A DNA stretch of 64,000 nucleotides from Faecalibacterium sp. I4-1-79 (lineage in GTDB: Bacteria > Bacillota > Clostridia > Oscillospirales > Ruminococcaceae): assembly GCF_023347235.1 (NCBI RefSeq), contig NZ_CP094467.1, forward strand, positions 620,001 to 684,000, in the 5' to 3' direction. How positions within the stretch are numbered: the first letter of the stretch is position 1; every line of letters begins with the position of its first letter. This document shows positions 1 through 8,057 of the stretch, in pieces. The notes beneath the pieces are model-generated. The model was not told the DNA's origin. It did no database searches and was given only the letters and a program-made list of their open reading frames with translations. A program made the position numbers and the translations under genes.

Positions 1-2
1 CC

Positions 3-1187
3 AGCCTGTTCATGAAGAGCAACACCACCCTGTATCTGGAAAAGGGCGCTGTGCTGCTGGGCGATAACGACCGCACCCATTACCCCATCCTGCCCGGCGT
101 GCTGCCCAGCGAGAACGAGGTGGACGAGTACTATCTGACAGGCTGGGAGGGCAACCCGCTGGACAGCTTTGCGGGTCTGTTGAACATCACGCAGGTGCAT
201 GACGTGGTGGTGACCGGTGAGGGCACGCTGGACTGTGACGCCGAAAACGGCGACTGGTGGGTGAACCCCAAGGTCAAGCGCATCGCATGGCGTCCCCGGG
301 CCGTGGCTGCGGTGGACAGCGAGAACGTCTGCCTGCACGGCATCACGGTGCAGAACAGCTACTCGTGGACCATCCACCCCATCTTTGTCAAGCACCTCGA
401 CCTGCTCAACTTCAACATCAACAACCCCTACAACGCCCCCAACACGGACGGCATCGACCCCGAAAGCTGCGAGTATATCCGCATCATCGGCATGAATATC
501 CATGTGGGCGACGACTGCATCGCCATGAAGGCCAGCAAAGTCTTTCTGGGCATGAAACTGAAGCGCAGCTGCGAGCACACCGTTATCCGCAACTGCCTGC
601 TGGACAAGGGCCACGGCGGCATCGTCATCGGCAGCGAGATGAGCGGCGGTGTGAAGGACATGGTGGTGACCCAGTGCCTGATGGACCACACCGACCGCGG
701 TCTGCGCGTCAAGACCCGCCGCGGCCGCGGCAACACCGCCGTCATTGACGGGCTGGTGTTCCGCAATGTGGAGATGCGGGGCGTCAAGGCACCCTTTGTC
801 ATCAATATGTTCTACTTCTGCGACCCGGACGGCCACGGCCCCTATGTGCAGTGCCGCGAGCCGATGCCGGTGGACGAGTACACCCCCAAGCTGGGCAGCC
901 TGACCATGGAGAACATCGTGGCTACCGATGCCCAGTTCGCGGGCTGCTACTTTGATGGCCTGCCGGAGCAGCCCATCGAACGGGTGACCATGCGGGATGT
1001 AAGCATCACCTTTGACCCCAACGCCAAGGAGGGACAGGCAGCTATGGCCGACAACCGTCCGCTGGTGAAAAAGCTGGCCATCTATGCCGAGAACGTCAAA
1101 GAGATCGACCTGCACAACGTGAAGATCGAGGGTTACGAGGGCGAGCGGCTGCACTTTGCCAACGTAGGACATTTTGAGGAGGACTGA
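3..1187 (+). CDS. Glycoside hydrolase family 28 (polygalacturonase-type), 5' end outside window
   Basis: This is a pectin-backbone hydrolase of the GH28 right-handed beta-helix family, which cleaves galacturonan or rhamnogalacturonan. The frame is open to the window edge and reads SLF before the first Met, and the Met sits in the conserved strand SNTTLYLEKGAVL, so the true start lies upstream. Visible family motifs are NTDGIDPESC (the NTDG motif), GDDCIAMKAS (the GDD catalytic Asp pair), GHGGIVIGSEMSGG (the G-H-G motif) and RIK-like RVKTRRGRG. No signal peptide can be judged because the N-terminus is missing. It ends 3 nt before the GH105 gene, so the two form one pectin-degradation operon. 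Substrate preference within GH28 is not readable from sequence alone. Confidence 0.88.
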   Translation, partial: SLFMKSNTTLYLEKGAVLLGDNDRTHYPILPGVLPSENEVDEYYLTGWEGNPLDSFAGLLNITQVHDVVVTGEGTLDCDAENGDWWVNPKVKRIAWRPRAVAAVDSENVCLHGITVQNSYSWTIHPIFVKHLDLLNFNINNPYNAPNTDGIDPESCEYIRIIGMNIHVGDDCIAMKASKVFLGMKLKRSCEHTVIRNCLLDKGHGGIVIGSEMSGGVKDMVVTQCLMDHTDRGLRVKTRRGRGNTAVIDGLVFRNVEMRGVKAPFVINMFYFCDPDGHGPYVQCREPMPVDEYTPKLGSLTMENIVATDAQFAGCYFDGLPEQPIERVTMRDVSITFDPNAKEGQAAMADNRPLVKKLAIYAENVKEIDLHNVKIEGYEGERLHFANVGHFEED

Positions 1188-1190
1188 CCC

Positions 1191-2336
1191 ATGACCCATG
1201 AAGAGATCCTGTCCATGCTGGGCGACTATGTGGACTACCTGATCGCCAATTCCAGCGCCGAGGCACCGATGTGGAACATCGAGAAGGTGCGCAGCGGCAA
1301 GCCCAACAAGTGGAACTACATCGACGGCTGCATGATCACCGCCTGCCTGAGCCTGTACAAGACCACCGGCGACGAGAAGTATCTGGAGTTTTCCAAGGAG
1401 TTCATCGACTACTTTGTGCAGCCGGACGGCTCCATCAAGACCTACGACCCCAAGGAGTATAATCTGGACAACGTGAATCAGGGCAAGAACCTGTTCATTC
1501 TGTATGATATCTACGGGGACGAGAAGTACCGCAAGGCCATCGACACCATCCGCAGCCAGCTGCTCACCCAGCCCCGCACCAAGGAGGGCAACTTCTGGCA
1601 CAAGGACATCTACCCGTGGCAGGTGTGGCTGGACGGCACCTATATGGCGCAGCCCTTCTACATGGAGTACGAGACCCGCTTCAACAAGATGCAGGGCTGC
1701 ATCGACAGCTACAAGCAGTTCATGAACATCAAAAAGCACATGCGGGACGAAAAGACCGGCCTGTACTACCACGGCTACGATGAGAGCCGCCAGATGTACT
1801 GGGCAGACCCCGAGACCGGCTGCAGCCCCAACTTCTGGCTGCGCGCCATGGGCTGGTTCCTTGTGGCAATGGTGGATGTGCTGGAACGCATGGACGAGCA
1901 GCTGTACAACGAGTACCGCGGCATCATGGCCATGCTCAAGCAGACCGTAGAGGATATGCACAAGTTCCAGGACGAGCAGACCGGGATGTTCTGGCAGGTC
2001 ATCGATCACCCGGAGGCCGAGGGCAACTATCTGGAGACCAGCGGCACCGCCCTGTTCGCCTACGCCGTGCTCAAGGGCGTGCGTCTGGGCTACCTGCCCA
2101 AACGCATGGCTGCATGGGCGGAGAAGGCTTTCTACGGCACCTGCGACCGGTACCTGTCCAAGAACCCGGACGGCAGCTTGCAGCTGGACGGCATCTGCCT
2201 TGTGGCCGGTCTGGGCGGCAAGGATCACCGTGACGGCTCTCTGGCCTACTACTTCAGCGAGCCGGTGGTCTGCAACGATGCCAAGGGCGTAGGCCCGCTG
2301 GTGCTGGCTTATACCGAAATGATCGCACGGAAGTAA
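1191..2336 (+). CDS. Glycoside hydrolase family 105, unsaturated rhamnogalacturonyl hydrolase
   Basis: The 381-aa protein is a YteR/YesR-type (alpha/alpha)6-barrel hydrolase that removes the unsaturated galacturonyl residue left at oligosaccharide ends by pectate or rhamnogalacturonan lyases. Family features are the full length for GH105, the region KDIYPWQVWLDGTYMAQPFY around residues 140-160 with the catalytic-site Asp of WLDG, and MGWFLVAMVDVLE near residue 220. There is no signal peptide, so it acts in the cytoplasm on imported oligomers. The start ATG overlaps the context of the GH28 stop with GGAGG just upstream, consistent with cotranscription. A strong terminator follows directly. Confidence 0.9.
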   Translation: MTHEEILSMLGDYVDYLIANSSAEAPMWNIEKVRSGKPNKWNYIDGCMITACLSLYKTTGDEKYLEFSKEFIDYFVQPDGSIKTYDPKEYNLDNVNQGKNLFILYDIYGDEKYRKAIDTIRSQLLTQPRTKEGNFWHKDIYPWQVWLDGTYMAQPFYMEYETRFNKMQGCIDSYKQFMNIKKHMRDEKTGLYYHGYDESRQMYWADPETGCSPNFWLRAMGWFLVAMVDVLERMDEQLYNEYRGIMAMLKQTVEDMHKFQDEQTGMFWQVIDHPEAEGNYLETSGTALFAYAVLKGVRLGYLPKRMAAWAEKAFYGTCDRYLSKNPDGSLQLDGICLVAGLGGKDHRDGSLAYYFSEPVVCNDAKGVGPLVLAYTEMIARK

Positions 2337-2356
2337 CCAAAAACGGGATACAGCAA

Positions 2357-2395
2357 GGCTGAGCAGCTGCAAAAAAGTGGCTGCTCAGCCTTTTT
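2357..2395 (+). terminator. Rho-independent terminator of the GH28-GH105 operon
   Basis: An 11-bp perfect stem (GGCTGAGCAGC with GCTGCTCAGCC), a 12-nt A-rich loop and five T residues follow the GH105 stop codon. Confidence 0.9.
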
Positions 2396-2496
2396 GCGTG
2401 TCTTTTTTGTCCCCTTGCATAAACCGCCCGCCGCTGTCCCACACTAAGCCCAGAAGAAAATCCCGTACACAAAACGGACAGATGGGAGTAACAAGC

Positions 2497-3261
2497 ATGG
2501 AGCAGATCAAAAAATTTCTGCACGGCAAGGGCTTTGCTCTGCTGCTGACCGCAAGCCTGCTGGCTGCGGCTGCGGCAGGGGTGTGGGCGGTGCGCGCCCT
2601 GCGGGCAGAACTGCAAAAAAGTCTGGACGTGCCGGACGCCCCCGGCACCACCCAACAGACCGCCCCGGAAACAGAACCGGACTGGGACGCACAGGAGGAC
2701 ACCACATGGCAGCAGCCCGTGACCGACGTTGCAAACAGCAAGGCAGATGTGCCGCAGCAGGAGCACTCTGGTGCATCCTCTGGTGCGCAGTCTGGCTCTG
2801 GTTCGCTGCACGAACCCTCGGCACTGCAAGGCGCATCCTCGCCTGCCAGCAGTTCGGCACAGCCTGCCGCCGCGCCCTCTATGCCGGGGCGCGTGCTCAA
2901 CGCCTTCAGCGGCGATGAGCTGGTGTATAACAAGACCCTTGGGGACTGGCGCACCCACAACGGCGTGGACTACGCCTGCACGCAGGGCGCTGCGGTAGCA
3001 GCACCCGTGGCGGGCAAGGTGGTGTCTGCCGGGGCAGAGGGCAACTGGGGCACCGTGGTGGTGCTGGAGGATGCCGCCGGCCGCAGTTGGCGGCTGTGCG
3101 GCGTGGCTGACCCGGACGTTAAGGCCGGGGAGACCGTGACCGCCGGGCAGAAGATTGGTGCGGTGGGCACGGTCGGCTGCGAGTGCGCCGAGGAAAGCCA
3201 CATCCATGTGGAGGTAAAGCAGGGCGAAAGCTACCTCGACCCGGCAAAGCTGCCGGAGTAA
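2497..3261 (+). CDS. M23 family metallopeptidase domain protein, SpoIIQ-like, membrane anchored
   Basis: The 254-aa protein has a basic N-terminus, one hydrophobic anchor (about residues 12-32), a Ser/Ala/Pro/Gln-rich linker to about residue 130 and a C-terminal LytM/M23 domain. The zinc-site pattern is present: HNGVD (H-x3-D) and HIHVEV (H-x-H). The phrase LGDWRTHNGVDY resembles the SpoIIQ subgroup, which in sporulators forms the forespore side of the SpoIIQ-SpoIIIAH channel. The domain is expected on the outer face of the membrane, acting on or binding peptidoglycan. I chose ATG 2497 because GGGAG lies 8 nt upstream and the anchor follows at once; the longer open frame from 2377 runs through the preceding terminator. 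Whether it is an active endopeptidase is not settled. Confidence 0.8.
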   Translation: MEQIKKFLHGKGFALLLTASLLAAAAAGVWAVRALRAELQKSLDVPDAPGTTQQTAPETEPDWDAQEDTTWQQPVTDVANSKADVPQQEHSGASSGAQSGSGSLHEPSALQGASSPASSSAQPAAAPSMPGRVLNAFSGDELVYNKTLGDWRTHNGVDYACTQGAAVAAPVAGKVVSAGAEGNWGTVVVLEDAAGRSWRLCGVADPDVKAGETVTAGQKIGAVGTVGCECAEESHIHVEVKQGESYLDPAKLPE

Positions 3262-3268
3262 GCAAACC

Positions 3269-3299
3269 ATAAAAGGGGCTGCAACAGCGGCTCCTTTTT
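3269..3299. terminator. Imperfect bidirectional terminator between M23 gene and MFS gene
   Basis: AAAAGG pairs with CCTTTT around an inner GCTG/CAGC helix with a small bulge, followed by T residues on the + strand and preceded by A residues. It lies between two convergent genes and can serve both. Confidence 0.65.
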
Positions 3300-3306
3300 T
3301 GCTGTG

Positions 3307-4500
3307 TCAGGCGGTACGGCGCGTTTGCAGCAGCCAGAGAACCAGCGCCGAAAGCACCCCGGCTGCCAGCAGTACATCTGCGGGGCGTGCGGCCCAGTGC
3401 TGGAAGGCACTGCCATAGGCTGCCTGTCCGATGGGCTGGGTCAGGCAGGCCAGCACGGAGATGCAGGCGGTCGTCTTGCCCAGCTGTGCCTGCGGCACCA
3501 GCACTTGCAGCTGCGCAAAGAACCATACATTGAACAGCGCTGCCACAGCCATAAATACGGCCCCCAGCACCAGAATGCTGCCGAACTGCAGCACTGACAC
3601 CCGGAGGGCAAGACCCAGCGCGGCGCACACGCCGCTGAGCGCCAGCAAAAGAGGTGTGCCGCTGCGGATGGGATGACGGACAAAGACGGTTCCGGCCAGC
3701 ACGCCGCCCAGAATGCCGCCTGCGCTCAGCACCGCCTGCACAAGACCAAGGGAGGCATCACTTTTCTGCAAAGTCTGTACCACCAGCACCGGGACACCCA
3801 CGGTGAGAGCCGGGACTTCCAGCAGGTTCACAGCCGCCATGGCGGCAGCTAACCGCAGCACCGCAGCCTGCCCGGTGAGGAACTGCGCACTTTCCCGCAG
3901 GTCGGTCCACAGAGAACGGACGGAGAGCCTTGTGTCCGATGGGACATCCTGTGGGATGCGCAGGCACAGCTCCATCCCGGCAGAAAGTGCAAAGCAGCAG
4001 CCGCAGAGCACCAGCAGACCCCGGATGCCGAGGTGCTCCAGCAGAACAGCACCCAGCAAGGGGCCGAGAAGTTCGTCCACGGTATCCACCAGCTGGATGA
4101 CTGCGTTGCCGCGCAGCAGCTGGGTGCCGTTCAGCAGCAGGGGCAGGCAGGCGTGTACCACGGGCTGGTAAAGCCCCTGAATGGCGTACAGACTGCCCAG
4201 CACGGTCAGGACCAGCGGAAGCAGCGGCAGATGCGGCAACCCAGCAGCGGCTGCCGCCGAAATACCGGTGGTCACCAGATCCAGCAGTGCCATCAGGCGG
4301 GTCTTGCGGCAGCGGTCTGCCAGTGCGCCGCCGGTCAGCATTCCGACCAGAGCAGGCAACATAGCAAGAGCGGTGATGCCGCCGTACAGCGCAGCGGAAC
4401 CAGTCTGCCGCAGCAGATACAGCGGCAGCGCAAACCGCAGGGCGGCATTGCCGAACAGGGAGACGATCTGCCCGAGGACGATGAGGAAAAATGTGTTCAT
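3307..4500 (-). CDS. Major facilitator superfamily transporter
   Basis: A 397-aa, very hydrophobic protein with about twelve predicted membrane segments and the MFS loop 2-3 pattern GGALADRCRKTR, near residues 59-70. Its size and single-gene pairing with a TetR regulator suggest a drug or metabolite exporter of the MFS/macrolide-efflux type; the substrate cannot be inferred. The start at 4500 is set by AGGAGG seven nt upstream; the longer open frame would run through the operator. It lies 79 nt downstream of the TetR gene on the same strand, and that gap holds a perfect inverted repeat matching the one at the TetR promoter, so expression is probably derepressed together with the regulator when ligand is present. 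Confidence 0.85.
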   Translation of the reverse strand: MNTFFLIVLGQIVSLFGNAALRFALPLYLLRQTGSAALYGGITALAMLPALVGMLTGGALADRCRKTRLMALLDLVTTGISAAAAAGLPHLPLLPLVLTVLGSLYAIQGLYQPVVHACLPLLLNGTQLLRGNAVIQLVDTVDELLGPLLGAVLLEHLGIRGLLVLCGCCFALSAGMELCLRIPQDVPSDTRLSVRSLWTDLRESAQFLTGQAAVLRLAAAMAAVNLLEVPALTVGVPVLVVQTLQKSDASLGLVQAVLSAGGILGGVLAGTVFVRHPIRSGTPLLLALSGVCAALGLALRVSVLQFGSILVLGAVFMAVAALFNVWFFAQLQVLVPQAQLGKTTACISVLACLTQPIGQAAYGSAFQHWAARPADVLLAAGVLSALVLWLLQTRRTA

Positions 4501-4520
4501 GGGAACCTCCTGTTTTTGAA

Positions 4521-4539
4521 TACAGACCATTGGTCTGTA
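4521..4539. promoter_or_regulatory. TetR-type operator O2, perfect palindrome before MFS gene
   Basis: TACAGACC-ATT-GGTCTGTA is a perfect 8+8-bp inverted repeat with 3-nt centre, between the TetR stop and the MFS start. The same half site recurs at 5241-5259. Confidence 0.75.
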
Positions 4540-4579
4540 AAGGCGCACAAAAAAGGGCGGAGCGTTCCGCCCGGAAAAT

Positions 4580-5224
4580 TCAGCCCTTGACCGGTGTGCA
4601 CAGCTGCACCAGCTGTTCGGCCTGTGCATCCGTCAAAAGATCCAGCCCAAGCGCGTGGGTCATCTGCTGAAACACGACGTTCCGCGCCCGCTGCTGAGCC
4701 GGTGTGGTGGGGCGCGTCTGGGGAGAAAGCCAGATGTCTGCCAGCACGAACAGCGCTTCGGCCAGCGCATTGGCATCGGCAGTGTGGATGGAGCCGTCTG
4801 CCATGCCCTGCCGGATCATGGGTGCAATACACTCCGGGGCTAAATGTGCTTCAATGTTGGTCAGCTCCATGGCAAGGAACTGCGGGTTGCTGCACAGGTG
4901 CGGCAAGGTCTGCGCGATCTGCTGCTGCCGCTGCCCGGCAAAGGATGCTGCAAACACCGCCTGCAGCTTTTGCAGCCCGGTCAGGGCCGGGTCGTCCCGG
5001 ATATGGCGCAGCGGCTCCCACATCTGGTCGCCCAGACGGTCACCGACGCGCTGCGCGATCTCTTCCTTGGAGCGGAAATGATGGTACACCGCCCCTTTGG
5101 AAAGCTTTGTGGCATCAATGATGTCCTGCAGGGTGGTATTCTGGTAGCCCTTCTGGAGGAAGAGCAGGGCGGCGGCGTCCAGGATCTTTTCAACGGTCTG
5201 TTCCGGGTATTTGTTGCGCGGCAT
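4580..5224 (-). CDS. TetR/AcrR family transcriptional repressor
   Basis: A 214-aa protein with the TetR N-terminal helix-turn-helix: ILDAAALLFLQKGYQNTT, then LQDIIDATKLSKGAVYHHF at about residues 32-50, a textbook recognition-helix region. The C-terminal ligand domain is of ordinary size. It probably represses itself and the downstream MFS gene through the two matching palindromes, and releases DNA when it binds the exported compound. The start ATG is preceded by AAGGAG. The promoter is excellent and its operator lies just downstream of the -10 box. Confidence 0.9.
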   Translation of the reverse strand: MPRNKYPEQTVEKILDAAALLFLQKGYQNTTLQDIIDATKLSKGAVYHHFRSKEEIAQRVGDRLGDQMWEPLRHIRDDPALTGLQKLQAVFAASFAGQRQQQIAQTLPHLCSNPQFLAMELTNIEAHLAPECIAPMIRQGMADGSIHTADANALAEALFVLADIWLSPQTRPTTPAQQRARNVVFQQMTHALGLDLLTDAQAEQLVQLCTPVKG

Positions 5225-5240
5225 GGCGGATACTCCTTTT

Positions 5241-5259
5241 TACAAACTAACGGTCTGTA
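5241..5259. promoter_or_regulatory. TetR-type operator O1 in TetR leader
   Basis: TACAAACT-AAC-GGTCTGTA keeps six of eight symmetrical positions and one half site identical to O2 (4521-4539). It sits just downstream of the -10 box at 5263-5268 (- strand), a typical autorepression position. Confidence 0.7.
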
Positions 5260-5262
5260 AAA

Positions 5263-5291
5263 AGAATACAGCGGCCCGGCGGCTTTGTCAA
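5263..5291 (-). promoter_or_regulatory. Sigma-A type promoter of the TetR-MFS operon
   Basis: On the minus strand TTGACA (5286-5291) is followed by a 17-nt spacer and TATTCT (5263-5268). Confidence 0.75.
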
Positions 5292-5335
5292 GAGGGTAAA
5301 GAACCGAAAATCCATTCATTTCCTGCGGCGCTGCA

Positions 5336-5364
5336 TTGCTTTTGCGCGGGGTTTCTGGTATGAT
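5336..5364 (+). promoter_or_regulatory. Promoter of the flavoprotein gene
   Basis: TTGCTT, 17-nt spacer, TATGAT with an extended -10 TG one base upstream; 37 nt before the ATG at 5402. Confidence 0.6.
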
Positions 5365-5401
5365 ACAATAGAATCAACAGGCGATTTTGGGAGGATGACA
5401 G

Positions 5402-6694
5402 ATGGCAAGGGTTTTGATCGTGGGAGCCGGGGCAGCCGGACTGATGGCGGCGGGTGCCGCCGTGCGGCAGGGACATCAGGTAACGGTGCTGGAGCATACC
5501 GAGAAGCCCGGGCAGAAGATCCTTGTCACCGGCAAGGGGCGCTGCAACGTGACCAACGACTGCCCGGCAGAGGAGTTTTTGCGCCATGTGCGCACGAACC
5601 CGCGCTTTTTGTACTCCTCGCTGGGGGCGTTCCCCCCGGCAAAGACCATGGAGCTGTTCGAAGGTCTTGGCGTGGAGCTGAAGGTGGAGCGTGGCCGTCG
5701 GGTGTTCCCGGTATCGGATAAGGCCGAGGAGATCCGGCAGGCGCTGCTGCGCTATGCGCAGGATGCCGACATCGTCCACGACGGCGCAAAAAAGCTGCTG
5801 CTGGAAGAGGTCGTGCCGGAGGCAGAGCCCGCCCCGGCGGCACCGGAAAACCCGCGCCACCCCAAAAAGAAAAAGGCTGGCCCGGCGTTGCGCTGCGTGG
5901 GCGTGCGGGGCACTTCCGGCAGGGAGTACCGGGCGGACGCGGTACTGGTGGCCACCGGCGGCGTGAGCTACCCCACCACCGGTTCTACCGGCGATGGCTA
6001 CAAGCTGGCGCAGCAGGCGGGACACACCCTTGTGGAGCCGGTGCCCAGTCTGGTCAGCCTTGTCAGCCGTGACCCGGACTGCAAAAAGATGATGGGTCTG
6101 GCGCTGAAAAACGTCACCCTGACCCTGCTGGAGGACGGCAAGGCCATCTTTGACGAGCAGGGCGAGATGCTGTTTACCCACTTTGGCATCAGCGGGCCGC
6201 TGACCTTGAGCGCGTCCAGCCATCTGGGGGACATGAAAAAGCACAGGTACATTGCGGAGATCGACCTGAAGCCCGCCCTGAGCGAGGAGCAGCTGTACGA
6301 CCGCATCACCCGGGACTTTGCCCTGCTGGCAAACCATGCGGCGCAGGGTGCGCTGGTCAAGCTGCTGCCCTCCAGTATGCAGCCGGTGATGGTGGCGCGC
6401 TGGGGCATTGACCCCGCCACCAAGGCAAACCAGATCACCCGGGAGCAGAAGCGGGAGCTGGTGCAGCTGATCAAGCACTGGCAGGTGCCCATTGACGCCC
6501 GGGGCGACCTTGCCCACGCAGTCATCACCAGCGGCGGCGTATCGGTGCGGGAGGTGGACCCCAAGACTATGCAGAGCAAAAAGGCGCTGGGGCTGTACTT
6601 TGCGGGCGAGGTGCTGGACGTGGACGCCTACACCGGCGGCTACAATCTGCAGATCGCTTTCTGCACTGCACAGAGCTTTGCGAATAACCTGTAA
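5402..6694 (+). CDS. FAD-dependent oxidoreductase, HI0933/BaiN family
   Basis: The 430-aa protein begins with a Rossmann dinucleotide fold, VLIVGAGAAGLMAAGAA (GxGxxG), and has the family signature KILVTGKGRCNVTN at about residues 40-53 and the C-terminal FAD motif GLYFAGEVLDVDAYTGGYNLQ near residue 395-415. The family includes BaiN-like and aminoacetone-oxidase-like flavoproteins with unsettled physiological substrates. A charged Pro/Lys-rich insertion at about residues 140-160 (HPKKKKAGP) is a lineage-specific loop. GGAGG precedes the ATG. It is the first gene of a run with cmk, an acyltransferase and ispH-S1, a frequent order in Clostridia. Confidence 0.85.
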   Translation: MARVLIVGAGAAGLMAAGAAVRQGHQVTVLEHTEKPGQKILVTGKGRCNVTNDCPAEEFLRHVRTNPRFLYSSLGAFPPAKTMELFEGLGVELKVERGRRVFPVSDKAEEIRQALLRYAQDADIVHDGAKKLLLEEVVPEAEPAPAAPENPRHPKKKKAGPALRCVGVRGTSGREYRADAVLVATGGVSYPTTGSTGDGYKLAQQAGHTLVEPVPSLVSLVSRDPDCKKMMGLALKNVTLTLLEDGKAIFDEQGEMLFTHFGISGPLTLSASSHLGDMKKHRYIAEIDLKPALSEEQLYDRITRDFALLANHAAQGALVKLLPSSMQPVMVARWGIDPATKANQITREQKRELVQLIKHWQVPIDARGDLAHAVITSGGVSVREVDPKTMQSKKALGLYFAGEVLDVDAYTGGYNLQIAFCTAQSFANNL

Positions 6695-6751
6695 AAAAGC
6701 AGCGCAGTCCGTTTTGCTGTGTACTATATATAAATAAGGAGAACATATCAC

Positions 6752-7417
6752 ATGGTATCTGTTGCAATTGATGGGCCTGCGGGTGCAGGCAAATCCACTC
6801 TGGCACGCCGTCTGGCGGCAGAGCTGGGCTATATCTATGTGGACACCGGTGCAATGTACCGCGCCATCGGCCTGTACGCCCTGCGCGCGGGCAAGGACCC
6901 CAAGGACAACGCAGCGGTGGACGCCCTGCTGCCGGAAATCGAGCTGCGGCTGGCTTCCATTGCGGGCGAGCAGCACATCTACTTAAAGGACGAGGACGTG
7001 AGCACCGCCATCCGCACCGAAGCCGCGGGCATGGCAGCCTCTGCCGTGGGTGCAAACCCCGCCGTGCGGGCATTTCTGCTGGACTTGCAGCGCAGCATGG
7101 CAAAAAAGCAGGATGTGCTGATGGATGGCCGGGATATCGGCACGGTGGTGCTGCCGGATGCTACGGTGAAGATCTTCCTGACCGCCAGCCCGGAGGCACG
7201 CGCCACCCGCCGCTGGAAGGAGTATCAGGCCAAGGGCATCGACACCCCCTACGAGGAAGTGCTGGCAGATGTGAAGCAGCGGGACTATCAGGACACCCAC
7301 CGCGCCGCCGCTCCGCTGAAGCAGGCAGAGGACGCCGTGCTGCTGGACACCTCGGAACTGGATTTTGAGCAGAGCCTTGACGCCATGAAGCAGATCATTG
7401 CCAAAAAGATCGGCTGA
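6752..7417 (+). CDS. cmk: (d)CMP kinase
   Basis: The 221-aa cytidylate kinase phosphorylates CMP/dCMP with ATP. Seen are the P-loop GPAGAGKST (residues 8-16), the following YIYVDTGAMYRA nucleotide-binding stretch, MDGRDIGTVVLPDA (residues 126-139) and RATRRWKEY in the lid. Length is normal. AAGGAG lies 8 nt before the ATG. It precedes the acyltransferase and the ispH-S1 fusion, the classical clostridial cmk-plsC-ispH-rpsA order. Confidence 0.95.
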   Translation: MVSVAIDGPAGAGKSTLARRLAAELGYIYVDTGAMYRAIGLYALRAGKDPKDNAAVDALLPEIELRLASIAGEQHIYLKDEDVSTAIRTEAAGMAASAVGANPAVRAFLLDLQRSMAKKQDVLMDGRDIGTVVLPDATVKIFLTASPEARATRRWKEYQAKGIDTPYEEVLADVKQRDYQDTHRAAAPLKQAEDAVLLDTSELDFEQSLDAMKQIIAKKIG

Positions 7418-7443
7418 TAAAACAAACAGGACAGGAATAGAAA

Positions 7444-8055
7444 ATGGTACTATATTATATTCTGGTGCCCCTTGCGTGGCTTGTGTGGCACATCGGCTTC
7501 CGCATCCGGGTGGAGGGGCGCGAAAACCTGAAAAAGGTGCAGACGAAGGGCTGCATCCTTGCACCTACCCATGTGTCTGCCATCGACCCGGTGTTCATCG
7601 TCGTTACCCGGTGGGGCAGGCGGATGGTGGTGTTCGCCAAAAAGGAACTGTTCGAGATCAACGCCTTTCTGACCTGGTTCTTCCGCTGCTGCGGCGGCGT
7701 GTGCGTCCGCGGCACCAAGGACGAGATGGCGGTCATCTCCCAGACGGTGGAGGCCTGCAAGCAGGGCAAGACCCTGCTCATCTTCCCGGAGGGCACCCGC
7801 GAAAAAGAGGGCAAGCTTCTGCCCCCCAAGAGCGGTCTGTTCGTCATTGCCGCCGAGGCAGGGGTGGACGTTGTGCCCTGCCGCATCCTGTACGATACTC
7901 CGGACGGAAGAATGCACCTGTTCTGCAAGGTGCGGGTGATCTACGGTGAGCCGATGCCCGCAACGCAGTTTGCGATGGAAGGCCGCCGCGATACCAAAAA
8001 GCTCCGTGCCAACAAGCAGGCGCTGCTGGAAGCATGGGAAAAGATGGGGGCGTAA
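7444..8055 (+). CDS. plsC: 1-acyl-sn-glycerol-3-phosphate acyltransferase family protein (PlsC type)
   Basis: The 203-aa membrane-associated enzyme likely acylates lysophosphatidate in phospholipid synthesis. The acyltransferase HxxxxD motif is HVSAID, 40 residues in, and the substrate-binding motif is [13 protein letters not shown] near residue 118. A short N-terminal hydrophobic segment anchors it. It ends 2 nt before the ispH start, so translation is coupled. Confidence 0.88.
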   Translation: MVLYYILVPLAWLVWHIGFRIRVEGRENLKKVQTKGCILAPTHVSAIDPVFIVVTRWGRRMVVFAKKELFEINAFLTWFFRCCGGVCVRGTKDEMAVISQTVEACKQGKTLLIFPEGTREKEGKLLPPKSGLFVIAAEAGVDVVPCRILYDTPDGRMHLFCKVRVIYGEPMPATQFAMEGRRDTKKLRANKQALLEAWEKMGA

Positions 8056-8057
8056 AA

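Noticed and set aside
2254-3270. Long minus-strand ORF opposite the M23 gene
   Set aside because: It is the antisense shadow of the GC-rich M23 coding frame, has Cys/His/Arg-biased composition and no ribosome site.
5288-6976. 562-codon minus-strand ORF opposite the flavoprotein gene
   Set aside because: Antisense shadow of a clear FAD-enzyme frame; low-complexity, His/Gln-rich and crosses the real promoter and the cmk start.
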